Shown here: positions 33,462 through 41,800 of the stretch, in pieces | How the letters are laid out: each line of letters begins with the position of its first letter | Position numbering within the stretch: position 1 is the stretch's first letter | Source: JBCCFW01 sp039029535 | GTDB lineage: Bacteria > Acidobacteriota > JBCCFW01 | Length of the DNA stretch: 64,000 nucleotides | Direction of reading: 5' to 3' | NCBI GenBank assembly: GCA_039029535.1 | Contig: JBCCFW010000011.1 | Span: 31,719-95,718 of the forward strand | Made by a program: the position numbers and the translations under genes | The notes under the pieces: model-generated | Seen by the model: only the letters and a program-made list of their open reading frames with translations | Told to the model about the DNA's origin: nothing | The model's database searches: none

Positions 33462-35813
33462 ATGAAGGACAGAGCCTTGATTTCACGGTGTGCTTGCGGC
33501 CTGCTCGTGCTCGTTCTGGCCCTTTCCGTCTACGCTTCCGGGGCAAGCGAGATTCGTCTGCTCAACCCCTGTGGCGAAGTCGTCGAGGAGTTCCAGCCAC
33601 TCGACTCGGTGTTGCTGGAAGTCGAAGGACTGGACGGGCGCTCAGCCTTCGACGTGATCATCGAACGCGACGACGAGACCCTCGTGTCGAGACAGAGACT
33701 GTCCAGCGATGAACGCGGCACGATTTCGACCACCGCGGTCCTCTACGGAATCGGCGCACGACCTTGCGAAGAAGCAGGCAGGGCACGACCCCCGGAAGAA
33801 TCGAGTCGTGAGGGTGTTCAGCCGGCACCGGATCTCGATGACGTCACCGACCGCAGCTGGCTCGGGCGGAGCTACACCCTGCGAGTCGAGCAGGACGGCA
33901 GGCCCGTTCACTCAGTGGAGTTCGACGTCGCCAGCAGGGTGAGCCGGCCCATGCTGCGCGCCACCGACGCCAGCGGGTGTCACAAGACGGGCTTCCTGAT
34001 CGACGAAGAAGGCGCCTGGGTGACGGGGCGAGGCTTCCCGGCTGGCAGCTTCGTTCGCCTGTGGGTGGTGGAAGAACGCTCGGACTGGACTGAGGACGTC
34101 GAGCTGGTGGACGTGAGCGGGCAGTTCCTGGATGAACCGCCGCTTCTCGAGCTCGCCGAAGACCAGACCACCTTTCATCACCTGATCTGGCCCGCCGAGC
34201 TCGCACGACCGGGAGCTCATGACATCGTCGCCGAGATCCTGCTCCCCGATGACCGCGGAAGGCTCCGGCTCATCGAGCGAGTCATCGCCTACAAGAGCTT
34301 CACCGGGCTGGTCTGGCAGTACTCGCAGTTCCAGCAACAAGCGCTGGAGATGGAGATCGCCGGGACCGTCAACAGTCCCCTCACCTACAAGAGCACGTTC
34401 CTGCCCGACGAGAACGTCTTCGTGGGCGTGGACCCTGCCATCCAGCCGTCGTTCATCGGACAGACGGCAGACATCTACATCGTCGACCACAAGACTCAGG
34501 CCCAGTGGATGATCGACGACACCCTCACCGACGTGACCGGCAACGTGGAGACGGTGACCATCCACTTCGTGTGTGGCAACTGCTGGAAGACCCTCGCCTG
34601 GCCCGCCAACCTCACGCAAGGCGAGTACGACGTCGTCATGGACTTCGACCAGGACGGCAAGTACACGAACGGCACGGACCTCATCGACTCGCTGAATGCC
34701 GTGGGCTTCACGGTGGCGGACATTCGGGTCGAATCGGTGGAGTTCAACTACAGCGGCGCGGGCGCCATCGACATCTGGGACGACGACAACACCGCCGACA
34801 TCTTCGCCCCGGAGTACGTGGCCGGCTCGGACGTCCAGGCCGCCGCCTGGACCATGGGCGGTAGCCACAGCGTGCGGGTCAACTTCGAGGCCCTCTCCGG
34901 CGTCAACTCCGCCGAGATCTGGTCGACCGGCGGACTCGGCGGACTGGCCAGCAGCAGCTCCCCCGTGATGGTCAACTTCAGCGGCGGAACCGGGCAAGCC
35001 GTCTTCAACGTCAACAGCCCCCCCTCCACCGTGGGCAAGTGGACCTACGACTGGTATTGGAAGTTCAAGGACGTCAACGGCGTCCCCTCATCGACCCTGA
35101 CCATGGGGCAGACCGAGGACCATCTTCTCTACACGGTGCTGACCACTCCCAACGCACCGCAGGTGAAGCCCTGGCTCAACGTGCTCGACATCGCTTGCAC
35201 CCAGGCGCACGGCAAGAGCACCGCCAGCGACGTGACCTACGAGATCTGGCACGAGTTCTACTACAACGCTGGCGGCAACTACGACACGTCCTACGGAGCT
35301 CCTTCGTACGGAGGGGGCGGTAGCTTCAACCTCACCAACTGGATCGCCAACTACAAGGGAACGGCCGTCGCGACCTGCAACTGCTATGACATGGGCAAGA
35401 GCGTGGCGGTGTTCGCCAATGCCCTCGGAGCCGGCGCCGTCTACAGCTACACCAGTCCCTTCGGATTCCTGAACGCCATCCGGCCCATCGGGAGCGCCAT
35501 CTGGGTGAACAACCCCTTCTACAACAACTTCTCCTTCAGCTCGACGCCCCTGATGCCTGGCGATTCCAGCTCCGATGCCAACGGCAATCGCTCGAGCTTC
35601 GCCAACCACGCCTTCACCCGAGTCGGCGTCCTGATCTTCGACGCCTCGGGAGGACGAGTCGACATCGACTCGGATCCCGACGACCCACCACACGTGGCCC
35701 AAGAACTGGCTGGCAGTGACAGCTGGACCAGCAACTATCGAGACGAAGTGATCGACTTCGTGCCGAGCTCCAACCCGGGCACGCCCACCGACATCACCGT
35801 GACGGTGTACTAG
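33462..35813 (+). CDS. Secreted protein with possible transglutaminase-like C-terminal domain
   Basis: 783 residues from the ATG at 33462; a TTG at 33441 would add 7. The signal peptide is about residues 1-28 (CGLLVLVLALSVYASGASE). The N-terminal two-thirds look like repeated Ig-like beta domains (several DxDxDG-like loops, for example FDQDGKYTNGTDL). The C-terminal ~200 residues have Cys641 in CNCYDMGKSVAVFANALG, His716 in FANHAFT and Asp727 in VLIFDAS, the order Cys-His-Asp used by transglutaminase-like enzymes and peptidases. No known family was recognised over the whole length. The next gene starts 10 bases later and should be its partner. The enzymatic call is tentative. Confidence 0.6.
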   Translation: MKDRALISRCACGLLVLVLALSVYASGASEIRLLNPCGEVVEEFQPLDSVLLEVEGLDGRSAFDVIIERDDETLVSRQRLSSDERGTISTTAVLYGIGARPCEEAGRARPPEESSREGVQPAPDLDDVTDRSWLGRSYTLRVEQDGRPVHSVEFDVASRVSRPMLRATDASGCHKTGFLIDEEGAWVTGRGFPAGSFVRLWVVEERSDWTEDVELVDVSGQFLDEPPLLELAEDQTTFHHLIWPAELARPGAHDIVAEILLPDDRGRLRLIERVIAYKSFTGLVWQYSQFQQQALEMEIAGTVNSPLTYKSTFLPDENVFVGVDPAIQPSFIGQTADIYIVDHKTQAQWMIDDTLTDVTGNVETVTIHFVCGNCWKTLAWPANLTQGEYDVVMDFDQDGKYTNGTDLIDSLNAVGFTVADIRVESVEFNYSGAGAIDIWDDDNTADIFAPEYVAGSDVQAAAWTMGGSHSVRVNFEALSGVNSAEIWSTGGLGGLASSSSPVMVNFSGGTGQAVFNVNSPPSTVGKWTYDWYWKFKDVNGVPSSTLTMGQTEDHLLYTVLTTPNAPQVKPWLNVLDIACTQAHGKSTASDVTYEIWHEFYYNAGGNYDTSYGAPSYGGGGSFNLTNWIANYKGTAVATCNCYDMGKSVAVFANALGAGAVYSYTSPFGFLNAIRPIGSAIWVNNPFYNNFSFSSTPLMPGDSSSDANGNRSSFANHAFTRVGVLIFDASGGRVDIDSDPDDPPHVAQELAGSDSWTSNYRDEVIDFVPSSNPGTPTDITVTVY

Positions 35814-35822
35814 GAGCGCATC

Positions 35823-36731
35823 ATGAGCATCAAGAAGTCCCTCGCTCCTGCCCTCATCACCGCCCTCGCCCTGACCTTCGGTCTCGACGCTCTCGCGCAG
35901 GATCAGCGAGCCTCGCTCGCCGAGCGCATCGAGCTGCCTGAGCACGCTCGCGTCAGGTTCGAGCAACTGGCCAAGGCCCTCGAGTCGCAGCAATGGCCCG
36001 CGTCCACCGAGCTCCACGCAGCTCCGAAGATCGACCGGGATCTCCACCCCGTGCTCACCGCCTTGCCCGCACCCTCCCGCGCCGTCACCGAGCGCCGTTT
36101 CGACGACGAGCCGTGGGGCAGCGGCCACTGGTCCTGGCGGGACGTGACCCGCAAGGCTCACTCTCCTCGACTGGAAGGCGCCCTGGACCTCAGCATCACC
36201 CTGGCCCCCGATGCGAGGGCAGCTCACGCCGCCCTGATCGCCGACCTGAGCGAGAGTCAACTTCCCATCGACGCAGTCGTCAACATGCTCGGTGGTGCCC
36301 GAGGGCCTGAGGATCTCGGCGATCTCGCCTGGCTCGTCGACAGTCGCGACGGCAACAGTCGGCAGGTCGTCTTCTTGCGCTCCAACCTGGTGGTGCGGTT
36401 GCGCAGCTCAGGCAACATGGTCGAGCCGGCCCTCGCCATTGCCAGGGAGATCGACGGCGACATCAAGGCGCAGGAGGCCATGGATCGGAAGACGCTGCTC
36501 AGCCGCCGACCCCGAGTTCAGCTGGAAGCCCCCGGTCGGGAGGAAGGCGTTCTCAACTACTCGGTCAAGAGCGACGTCGACAGCCCCATCTTGGCCGAGC
36601 GCGTCGTCATCGACGGTCAGGGATTCCCCGCCGGTGGAGGCAAGATCCGCGTTCCCGGTGGTGACTACGAGCGCGTCGATCTCATCGCGATCACCGCCGA
36701 GTTGCTGGCAGGGACCGGCTCGCTGCCCTGA
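35823..36731 (+). CDS. Secreted protein of unknown function
   Basis: 302 residues. A signal peptide (MSIKKSLAPALITALALTFGLDALAQ) is followed by a mature part of mixed helix and strand with no cysteine and no recognised domain. A middle segment (VFLRSNLVVRLRSSGNMVEPALAIAREIDGD) resembles a compact alpha/beta unit. It ends with a beta-rich stretch (APGREEGVLNYSVKSDV) that could be an Ig-like strand set. Its start lies 10 bases after the transglutaminase-like gene, so the two products probably work together outside the cytoplasm. Confidence 0.65.
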   Translation: MSIKKSLAPALITALALTFGLDALAQDQRASLAERIELPEHARVRFEQLAKALESQQWPASTELHAAPKIDRDLHPVLTALPAPSRAVTERRFDDEPWGSGHWSWRDVTRKAHSPRLEGALDLSITLAPDARAAHAALIADLSESQLPIDAVVNMLGGARGPEDLGDLAWLVDSRDGNSRQVVFLRSNLVVRLRSSGNMVEPALAIAREIDGDIKAQEAMDRKTLLSRRPRVQLEAPGREEGVLNYSVKSDVDSPILAERVVIDGQGFPAGGGKIRVPGGDYERVDLIAITAELLAGTGSLP

Positions 36732-36847
36732 CCTGGAAGAAACACGAGCCTCCCGCTCGGTAGCTCGCTTGGCTGGCAGGCCGTGTCAGGATCGGCTTCG
36801 CGCTGCGTCGGCACCTCGGCGTAGCGCTCATCAGGAGGCCTGATCCG

Positions 36848-37708
36848 ATGAAGACAGTCGTGCTCGCGACCTGCGAAGAGTGGCCGGAGCCGGAGTCCGA
36901 TGAGCCGCTGCGCGAGGCGCTGTCGGCTCTTGGGCTCGAGGTCGTGTCGGCGCCGTGGACCAGTGACTTCGAGACGTTTGCCAGTGCCGACGTCGTGGTC
37001 ATGAGAGCGTGCTGGGACTACTACCTGAGCCCGGACCGCTTCTTGCGGTGGTTGGATCGGCTGGAGCAAGCGTCGGTCCGAATCATGAACCCGTTGGCGA
37101 CCCTGCGGTGGAACTTCGACAAGCGCTACCTGATCGAGCTGGCCGAGCGAGGAGTCCGGACCATCCCGACCGAGGTCATCCACGCTGACAACGAGTCGGC
37201 GCGCGCCGGAATGAACGCCAGGGGCTGGGAGGTGGCCGTCAGGAAACCCATTCACGGCCAGAGCGGTCAGTTCGTGGAGCAGCTCGCCCTGTCACGCAGC
37301 GACTGGCCGGAGCCGAGATTCGAGGGCCCAGCCCTGTTGCAGGCGTTTCAGTCCGACATCAGCGAGCTGGGTGAGACTCTCCTGGTGTTCTTCGATGGAG
37401 CGTTCTCACATGCGCTGAGACGCGAGCTGCCGTCAGGTGAGTGGCGCTCCAACAGCAAGTACGGTGCCCGTCGCGTCAGGGTGGAGGTCGGTCGACCCGT
37501 CATCGAGCAAGCCAGGAACGTGCTCGACATCGCCACGACGCAGACCGAGGTCGGAGTGATGCCACGCTACGCCCGCATCGACGGGCTCGTGCGCGACGAC
37601 ACGTTCACTCTCATGGAGCTGGAGTTGATCGAGCCAGCGCTGGGGTTCGAGCTGGCTCCGGAAGCAGCCGGCAGCTTCGCCGAGCTCATCGCCGGAACGC
37701 TGAGGTGA
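36848..37708 (+). CDS. ATP-grasp family protein
   Basis: 286 residues. The N-terminal part reads as a pre-ATP-grasp Rossmann unit (VVVMRACWDYYLSPDRFLRWLDRLE, with the family phrase for a bound small molecule). It continues with NPLATLRWNFDKRYLIELAERGV, the ATP-binding lysine region VAVRKPIHGQSG, and the magnesium-binding end FTLMELELIEPALGF. This matches ATP-grasp proteins related to DcsG and RimK-like ligases, which join a carboxylate to an amine. AGGAGG lies about 10 bases before the ATG. It stands alone, so the substrate is unknown. Confidence 0.82.
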   Translation: MKTVVLATCEEWPEPESDEPLREALSALGLEVVSAPWTSDFETFASADVVVMRACWDYYLSPDRFLRWLDRLEQASVRIMNPLATLRWNFDKRYLIELAERGVRTIPTEVIHADNESARAGMNARGWEVAVRKPIHGQSGQFVEQLALSRSDWPEPRFEGPALLQAFQSDISELGETLLVFFDGAFSHALRRELPSGEWRSNSKYGARRVRVEVGRPVIEQARNVLDIATTQTEVGVMPRYARIDGLVRDDTFTLMELELIEPALGFELAPEAAGSFAELIAGTLR

Positions 37709-37720
37709 GTCGCAGCAGCG

Positions 37721-37936
37721 TCAGCCGCTGAGCTCGGCACCGGCACGCTCGAACCACTGGATCGTGCGCTTGCGGTACGCGTCGCCGTAGAGCTCGACGA
37801 ACCGGGCCGTCATGGGGTCCTTGTCATTGGAGAGCGCCGCGACGCGCTCCGCGACGTACTCGGGGCGAAGCGAGATTCCGCAATCGCCGGTGATGAACTG
37901 CTTCCACTCCTCGTAGCTCTCACACGGTCCTTGCAC
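37721..37936 (-). CDS. Small protein of unknown function
   Basis: 71 residues from a GTG that has GAGAGG (37943-37948) six bases upstream; longer starts at 37981 or 37996 would run into a palindrome. The product (ESYEEWKQFITGDCGISLRPEYVAERVAALSNDKDPMTARFVELYG...) is helical and soluble, with normal codon use, so I think it is real. The ending RKRTIQWFERAGAEL resembles an amphipathic helix. No family recognised. It converges with the ATP-grasp gene and is divergent from dcd across the palindrome at 37978-37998. Confidence 0.55.
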   Translation of the reverse strand: MQGPCESYEEWKQFITGDCGISLRPEYVAERVAALSNDKDPMTARFVELYGDAYRKRTIQWFERAGAELSG

Positions 37937-37977
37937 GCTGCACCTCTCGTCGAATGACACTAGACCCGAAGTGACCG

Positions 37978-37998
37978 ACATGCAAGCAGCTTGCATGT
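37978..37998. promoter_or_regulatory. Palindrome between the small gene and dcd
   Basis: ACATGCAAG-CAG-CTTGCATGT has 9-base perfect arms and a 3-base centre. It lies in the divergent gap, 41 bases from the small gene's GTG and 28 bases from the dcd ATG, so a bound dimer could control both. A CATGCT hexamer (38015-38020) ending six bases before the dcd ATG may be its -10. Confidence 0.5.
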
Positions 37999-38026
37999 GA
38001 GACCCCTCGCCGGCCATGCTGGTCCC

Positions 38027-38596
38027 ATGATCCTTTCCGACCGAGATCTCCGGGCCCGCCTCGAGGCGGGGGACATCACCATCGAGCCCCTCCTCGACCC
38101 CGACCTACAGGTCCAACCCGCGAGCATCGACCTCCGCCTCGACCGGCGCTTCGTCGTCTACCGCACCAGCAACCTGGCGGTGATCGACGTGAACGAGAAG
38201 GACCCCTTCGACGGACGGATCGACGAATACGAGGTCGACGAGGAGACGGGCTTCGTGCTCCAACCCGGGGACTTCGCCCTGGGCTCCACCTTCGAGCGCG
38301 TGCAGGTTCCTGCCGACCTCGTCGCTCGGGTCGAGGGTCGCAGCAGCATCGGCCGCCTCGCCGTGGTCGTGCACGCGACCGCCGGCTTCATCGACCCCGG
38401 CTTCCAGGGCCACATCACCCTCGAGCTCAGCAACCTCGGACGTTGCCCGGTGCGCCTCTACCCCGGCATGCGCATCAGCCAGATCGTCTTCCACACGATG
38501 ACGAGCCCGGCGGAGCGTCCTTACGGTAAGGGCCGCGGGAGCAAGTACCAGGGTCAGGACGGTCCGATCGCGAGCCGCATCGGCGTGGACCGCTAG
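38027..38596 (+). CDS. dcd: dCTP deaminase
   Basis: 189 residues from MILSDRDLRARLEAGDI, the usual family start. The active-site stretch VEGRSSIGRLAVVVHATAGF, then DPGFQGHITLELSNLG and PGMRISQIVFHTM, is complete; the catalytic Glu lies in the HATAG-FIDPGF region. The C-terminal KGRGSKYQGQDGP closes over the nucleotide. The enzyme converts dCTP to dUTP (some forms give dUMP directly), feeding thymidylate synthesis. It is monocistronic. No Shine-Dalgarno is visible, and a -10-like hexamer lies very near the ATG, so the mRNA may be leaderless. Confidence 0.95.
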   Translation: MILSDRDLRARLEAGDITIEPLLDPDLQVQPASIDLRLDRRFVVYRTSNLAVIDVNEKDPFDGRIDEYEVDEETGFVLQPGDFALGSTFERVQVPADLVARVEGRSSIGRLAVVVHATAGFIDPGFQGHITLELSNLGRCPVRLYPGMRISQIVFHTMTSPAERPYGKGRGSKYQGQDGPIASRIGVDR

Positions 38597-38647
38597 CGGC
38601 GGATCGGGCCGTCACCGACTCACGCCAACCCGACGAGCGGCCAGCGC

Positions 38648-41600
38648 TCAGCCTCGCTCCTCCAAGTGCTCTCGCACCGCCCGTGAGCGGTGATTGAACT
38701 CCTGCTCGAAGGCCAGGTAGTACTCCTGGATCTCGAAGAAGAGCCGCGCGACGTGCGCATCGACGACGTGGAAGCCCTGCTGGAGCTCCGAGGCGCTCGG
38801 GTAGACGAGCTGCCGGCCCGCATAGAACTCGTCGACGTGCTGTGGGAGCGTGCCGTTGAGCTCCAGCAACTGACGCAGCACGACGGCGCTGCGGAGGAAG
38901 TCGAGCGGGCTGAAGCTCCCCGTCGACCGCGAGGGCAAGACGACCGTCCACTCCGAAGGTGAGCCTTCGTCATCACGTGCGTTCGTCTCGACGAGCTGCT
39001 CGCGGTACTCGTCGGGCGCGATGGACCTCGTGTCGATGCGCGCCGTGGGCAAGCTGCCTTCCTCGATCGCGTCGAAGCTGAGAAACAGCGTCTCGCTGGA
39101 CCGCGGGCGGGTGTCGACCTCGGGACGACGGTAGCGGCTCCGTCGGCGTCGACGCGGGCGCTGTTCGGGTGAGGAACCGAGCGCCTGGTGAAGGAAGCGG
39201 AGCTCGAGGTCGCCCGCCCCCTCCCCGGGCACGAAGTAGATCAGCCGCTCCGGATCGACGTGCTTCCACGACTCCGTGCTGCGGATGGTCTCCCAGAGCA
39301 TCCGTCGCACGAAGACTTCCTCGCCGGGAACGCGACCCTCGACGAACGAAGCGATGTCGTCTTCCTCGAGGAGCTCGGGGTCCTGCTCGGCGGCGTGCTC
39401 GACTCGTTCACGCAGCTCTTGGATGGTCGCGCTCTTCGAGACGAAGCTCAGGTCGAAGACCTCCTGCTCGCGGATCCGGTAGGTGTTGCGGAAGAGCACG
39501 TTGTCGAAGGAGTCGAAGCTGTCGGACTCCTTCGGGATGACCTTGCTGAAGTTCTTGTCCTCGGCGGGCAGCACGTGCGGGGTGATGACGATGATGACCT
39601 CGCGCTTCGAGCCGTCCTTGATCTTGCGCTTGAAGAGGTGACCGAGCAGCGGCACGCGCGAGAGACCCGGAACCCGTCGGACCTCCTCCTTGCTCTCCTC
39701 CGAGATGAGCCCGCCGACGATGAAGGGCGTGCTGTCGGGAACGCGCACGAAGCTCTGCACGTGTCGGTTCTCGAAGGTCGGGGCGAAGATGGTGTCGCCC
39801 ACCGTCGGCACGACCGAGGCGGCGATGGCCGAGACGATGGTCTCGACCTGCATGCTCACCTGGTTGTTCTTCTCATCGAGCCGCGGTCGGATGTTGAGGA
39901 CGATGCCGACGGTCTCGTAGTCGACCCGCTGCGCGACCGTGTTCGCGGTGGCCGTCGAGGTCACGATGGGCACGCGCTGACCGATCTGGATCCGCGCCTG
40001 TCGTCCGTCGAGCACGAGCACCGACGGGTTCGACAGGATCTCCGCGTGACCCGACTTCACCAACGCCGTCAGCGTGGCGGAGAAGCCGCGCAGGCCGAAG
40101 CTCAGGCCACCGGCCTTGTCCCACAGGAAGGTGAACGGCGTCTGGGTCGGGTCGTTGCCGGACTGGAACGACGACCCGAGCTCCGCATCCATCCACTCGA
40201 ACTCCACGCCGACGTCACGGAGCTTGTCGGTGTCGACCTCCAGCACGAGGGCCTCCACCGAGATCTGCCGAGCGGCGACGTCGACGGTCTCGTGCAGGAA
40301 GCGAAGGAGCTTACGCAGCGGCTCCGGATCGTCGGCGTCGTGCATGACGAGAAGTCGCTGCAGCGGATCGTCGGCGGTCACTTGATGCAAGAAGCTGCCA
40401 CCGAGGTCCGGAACGCCCTGGCCTCGCGCGCCGGGCGCCGCTCCCCCCGCGGGTGGCGCAGGTCCCCCACCGACTCGGTTCGGCTGACGATCCATGAGGC
40501 TCGTCTTGGGCGGGTCGAGCACCTTGACCACGATGGGGAGCTGGAGCTGGCCTTGCTTCAAGGGCTCGTAGACCCGTTCGTACAGGCCCTCGCCCTGCGT
40601 CGCCTTGTACTCGATCGTCGAGTAGCCCACCGCCTTGAGGAGACCGAGCGCACGGTCCGACTGCGCGTGGCTGAGCGTGACGACCTCGACGGCGAGCTCG
40701 TGCAGGGCGGCCTCTGGCTGGCTCGACGTGAGCTGCGTGCCGAGCGCGTGCAGCTCGGTGAGGTCCGGGTTGGGCTCCCGCGGTCCCTCAGCGTGATCGA
40801 CCCCGCGCACGTGCAGCTCGAAGCCTCCTGCCGGATGCACCGACCAGCCGAGCTCCAGAGTGCGCGCCCCGAGCCCATCCCGCCGACACAGCGCCCGCAC
40901 GCCGTCGAGCCCGTCGATCCACTCGAGCTTGGTGGGCAGTCCCGCGCAGGCCTGGCCCTCCTGGTAGTCGAGATGAACGAGAGCCCTCGTCGCCAGCGAG
41001 TCACGAAGCCGGCGCACCGTCGTCGTCGAACGCTGCGACACGCGCAGGGCGAAGGCGTGACCGGAGAAGCCAGAGGACGTCGGACCGACCGTCGGCAGCG
41101 CGGACGCCACTCCACCGGCCGAAGATGCTGGAGAGTTCGGCATGAGACCTTCCGCGATTCCCGTCGGCTGAACGATCGGCGCGCTCGCACCCGGCATGGA
41201 TGACGTCGGTGGCGGTGGCGGGGTCGGTTGTGCTGCCACCGAGAGGCTGACGACGAGGCTGCCCAGGAGGCTGCCGAGCGCCACGCCGACGCGACGCAGC
41301 ACGGCGATGCCGCCCGAGCCGACTCGACGAGACGATGAGCTCGCATCAATCGATCCCGAGCCGGCGTCGGCGGGCTCGGTCACGGTCTCCGCCGATGACG
41401 TGTCCCGCAGCCGGGCGCAGAGCACGCGCACGATGGCCAGCGCCACTTCTCGATGGGCGACGAGGATGTCCTCGAAGTCTTCGCGAGCGATCCACAGCAA
41501 GACACCGTCGTCGATCGCCGTGGCGCTCGCCGACCGTGGCTCACCATCGAGGAGACCCATCTCGCCCAGGCACGCTCCCTCCTCGAGCACGGCGAGGGCG

Positions 41601-41800
41601 GTGCCTCCCCGCTCGATGCGGACACGACCTTCGAGGACGACGAAGAGCCCGTCGGGCTCGTCGCCTTCGGAGAACAGCACGGTGCCCGCCGACAAGGTCA
41701 GCTCCTCGGCGAGCTCGGCGATGCGACCGAGGTCGCTCGTGCCGAGCCCGGCGAACAGGGGCACGCGGCTGAGACGGAGAACCTTCTCGACGGTGATCAC
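38648..41800 (-). CDS. Cyclic-nucleotide-binding domain fused to a secretin
   Basis: 1050 residues in one open frame. Residues 1-130 are a Crp-type cNMP-binding domain with the phosphate-binding cassette LGEMGLLDGEPRSASATA (Glu80, Arg89). A low-complexity linker (134-160) follows. Residues 164-190 look like a signal peptide (LRR, then VGVALGSLLGSLVVSLSVAA-Q). A proline-rich spacer and N-domain-like parts lead to the secretin core (about 510-720: SVLVLDGRQARIQIGQRVPIV, VPDSTPFIVGGLISEE, VPLLGHLFKRK). A 300-residue C-terminal extension has no known fold. Secretins are outer-membrane pores, while cNMP domains are cytosolic, so the architecture is odd. A GTG at 41302 (codon 167) would start a normal secretin. 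The GTG start overlaps the transporter stop by 4 bases. Confidence 0.85.
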   Translation of the reverse strand: MITVEKVLRLSRVPLFAGLGTSDLGRIAELAEELTLSAGTVLFSEGDEPDGLFVVLEGRVRIERGGTALAVLEEGACLGEMGLLDGEPRSASATAIDDGVLLWIAREDFEDILVAHREVALAIVRVLCARLRDTSSAETVTEPADAGSGSIDASSSSRRVGSGGIAVLRRVGVALGSLLGSLVVSLSVAAQPTPPPPPTSSMPGASAPIVQPTGIAEGLMPNSPASSAGGVASALPTVGPTSSGFSGHAFALRVSQRSTTTVRRLRDSLATRALVHLDYQEGQACAGLPTKLEWIDGLDGVRALCRRDGLGARTLELGWSVHPAGGFELHVRGVDHAEGPREPNPDLTELHALGTQLTSSQPEAALHELAVEVVTLSHAQSDRALGLLKAVGYSTIEYKATQGEGLYERVYEPLKQGQLQLPIVVKVLDPPKTSLMDRQPNRVGGGPAPPAGGAAPGARGQGVPDLGGSFLHQVTADDPLQRLLVMHDADDPEPLRKLLRFLHETVDVAARQISVEALVLEVDTDKLRDVGVEFEWMDAELGSSFQSGNDPTQTPFTFLWDKAGGLSFGLRGFSATLTALVKSGHAEILSNPSVLVLDGRQARIQIGQRVPIVTSTATANTVAQRVDYETVGIVLNIRPRLDEKNNQVSMQVETIVSAIAASVVPTVGDTIFAPTFENRHVQSFVRVPDSTPFIVGGLISEESKEEVRRVPGLSRVPLLGHLFKRKIKDGSKREVIIVITPHVLPAEDKNFSKVIPKESDSFDSFDNVLFRNTYRIREQEVFDLSFVSKSATIQELRERVEHAAEQDPELLEEDDIASFVEGRVPGEEVFVRRMLWETIRSTESWKHVDPERLIYFVPGEGAGDLELRFLHQALGSSPEQRPRRRRRSRYRRPEVDTRPRSSETLFLSFDAIEEGSLPTARIDTRSIAPDEYREQLVETNARDDEGSPSEWTVVLPSRSTGSFSPLDFLRSAVVLRQLLELNGTLPQHVDEFYAGRQLVYPSASELQQGFHVVDAHVARLFFEIQEYYLAFEQEFNHRSRAVREHLEERG

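Noticed and set aside
33040..33546. 168-codon minus-strand frame in the right flank of the island
   Set aside because: It runs over the start of the next gene, has no ribosome-binding site that fits and gives an Arg/Pro-rich product without a family.
38648..41800. Type II or III secretion operon around the secretin
   Set aside because: No ATPase, inner-membrane platform or pseudopilin genes are beside it; only the MFS-HEAT and repeat-protein genes are.
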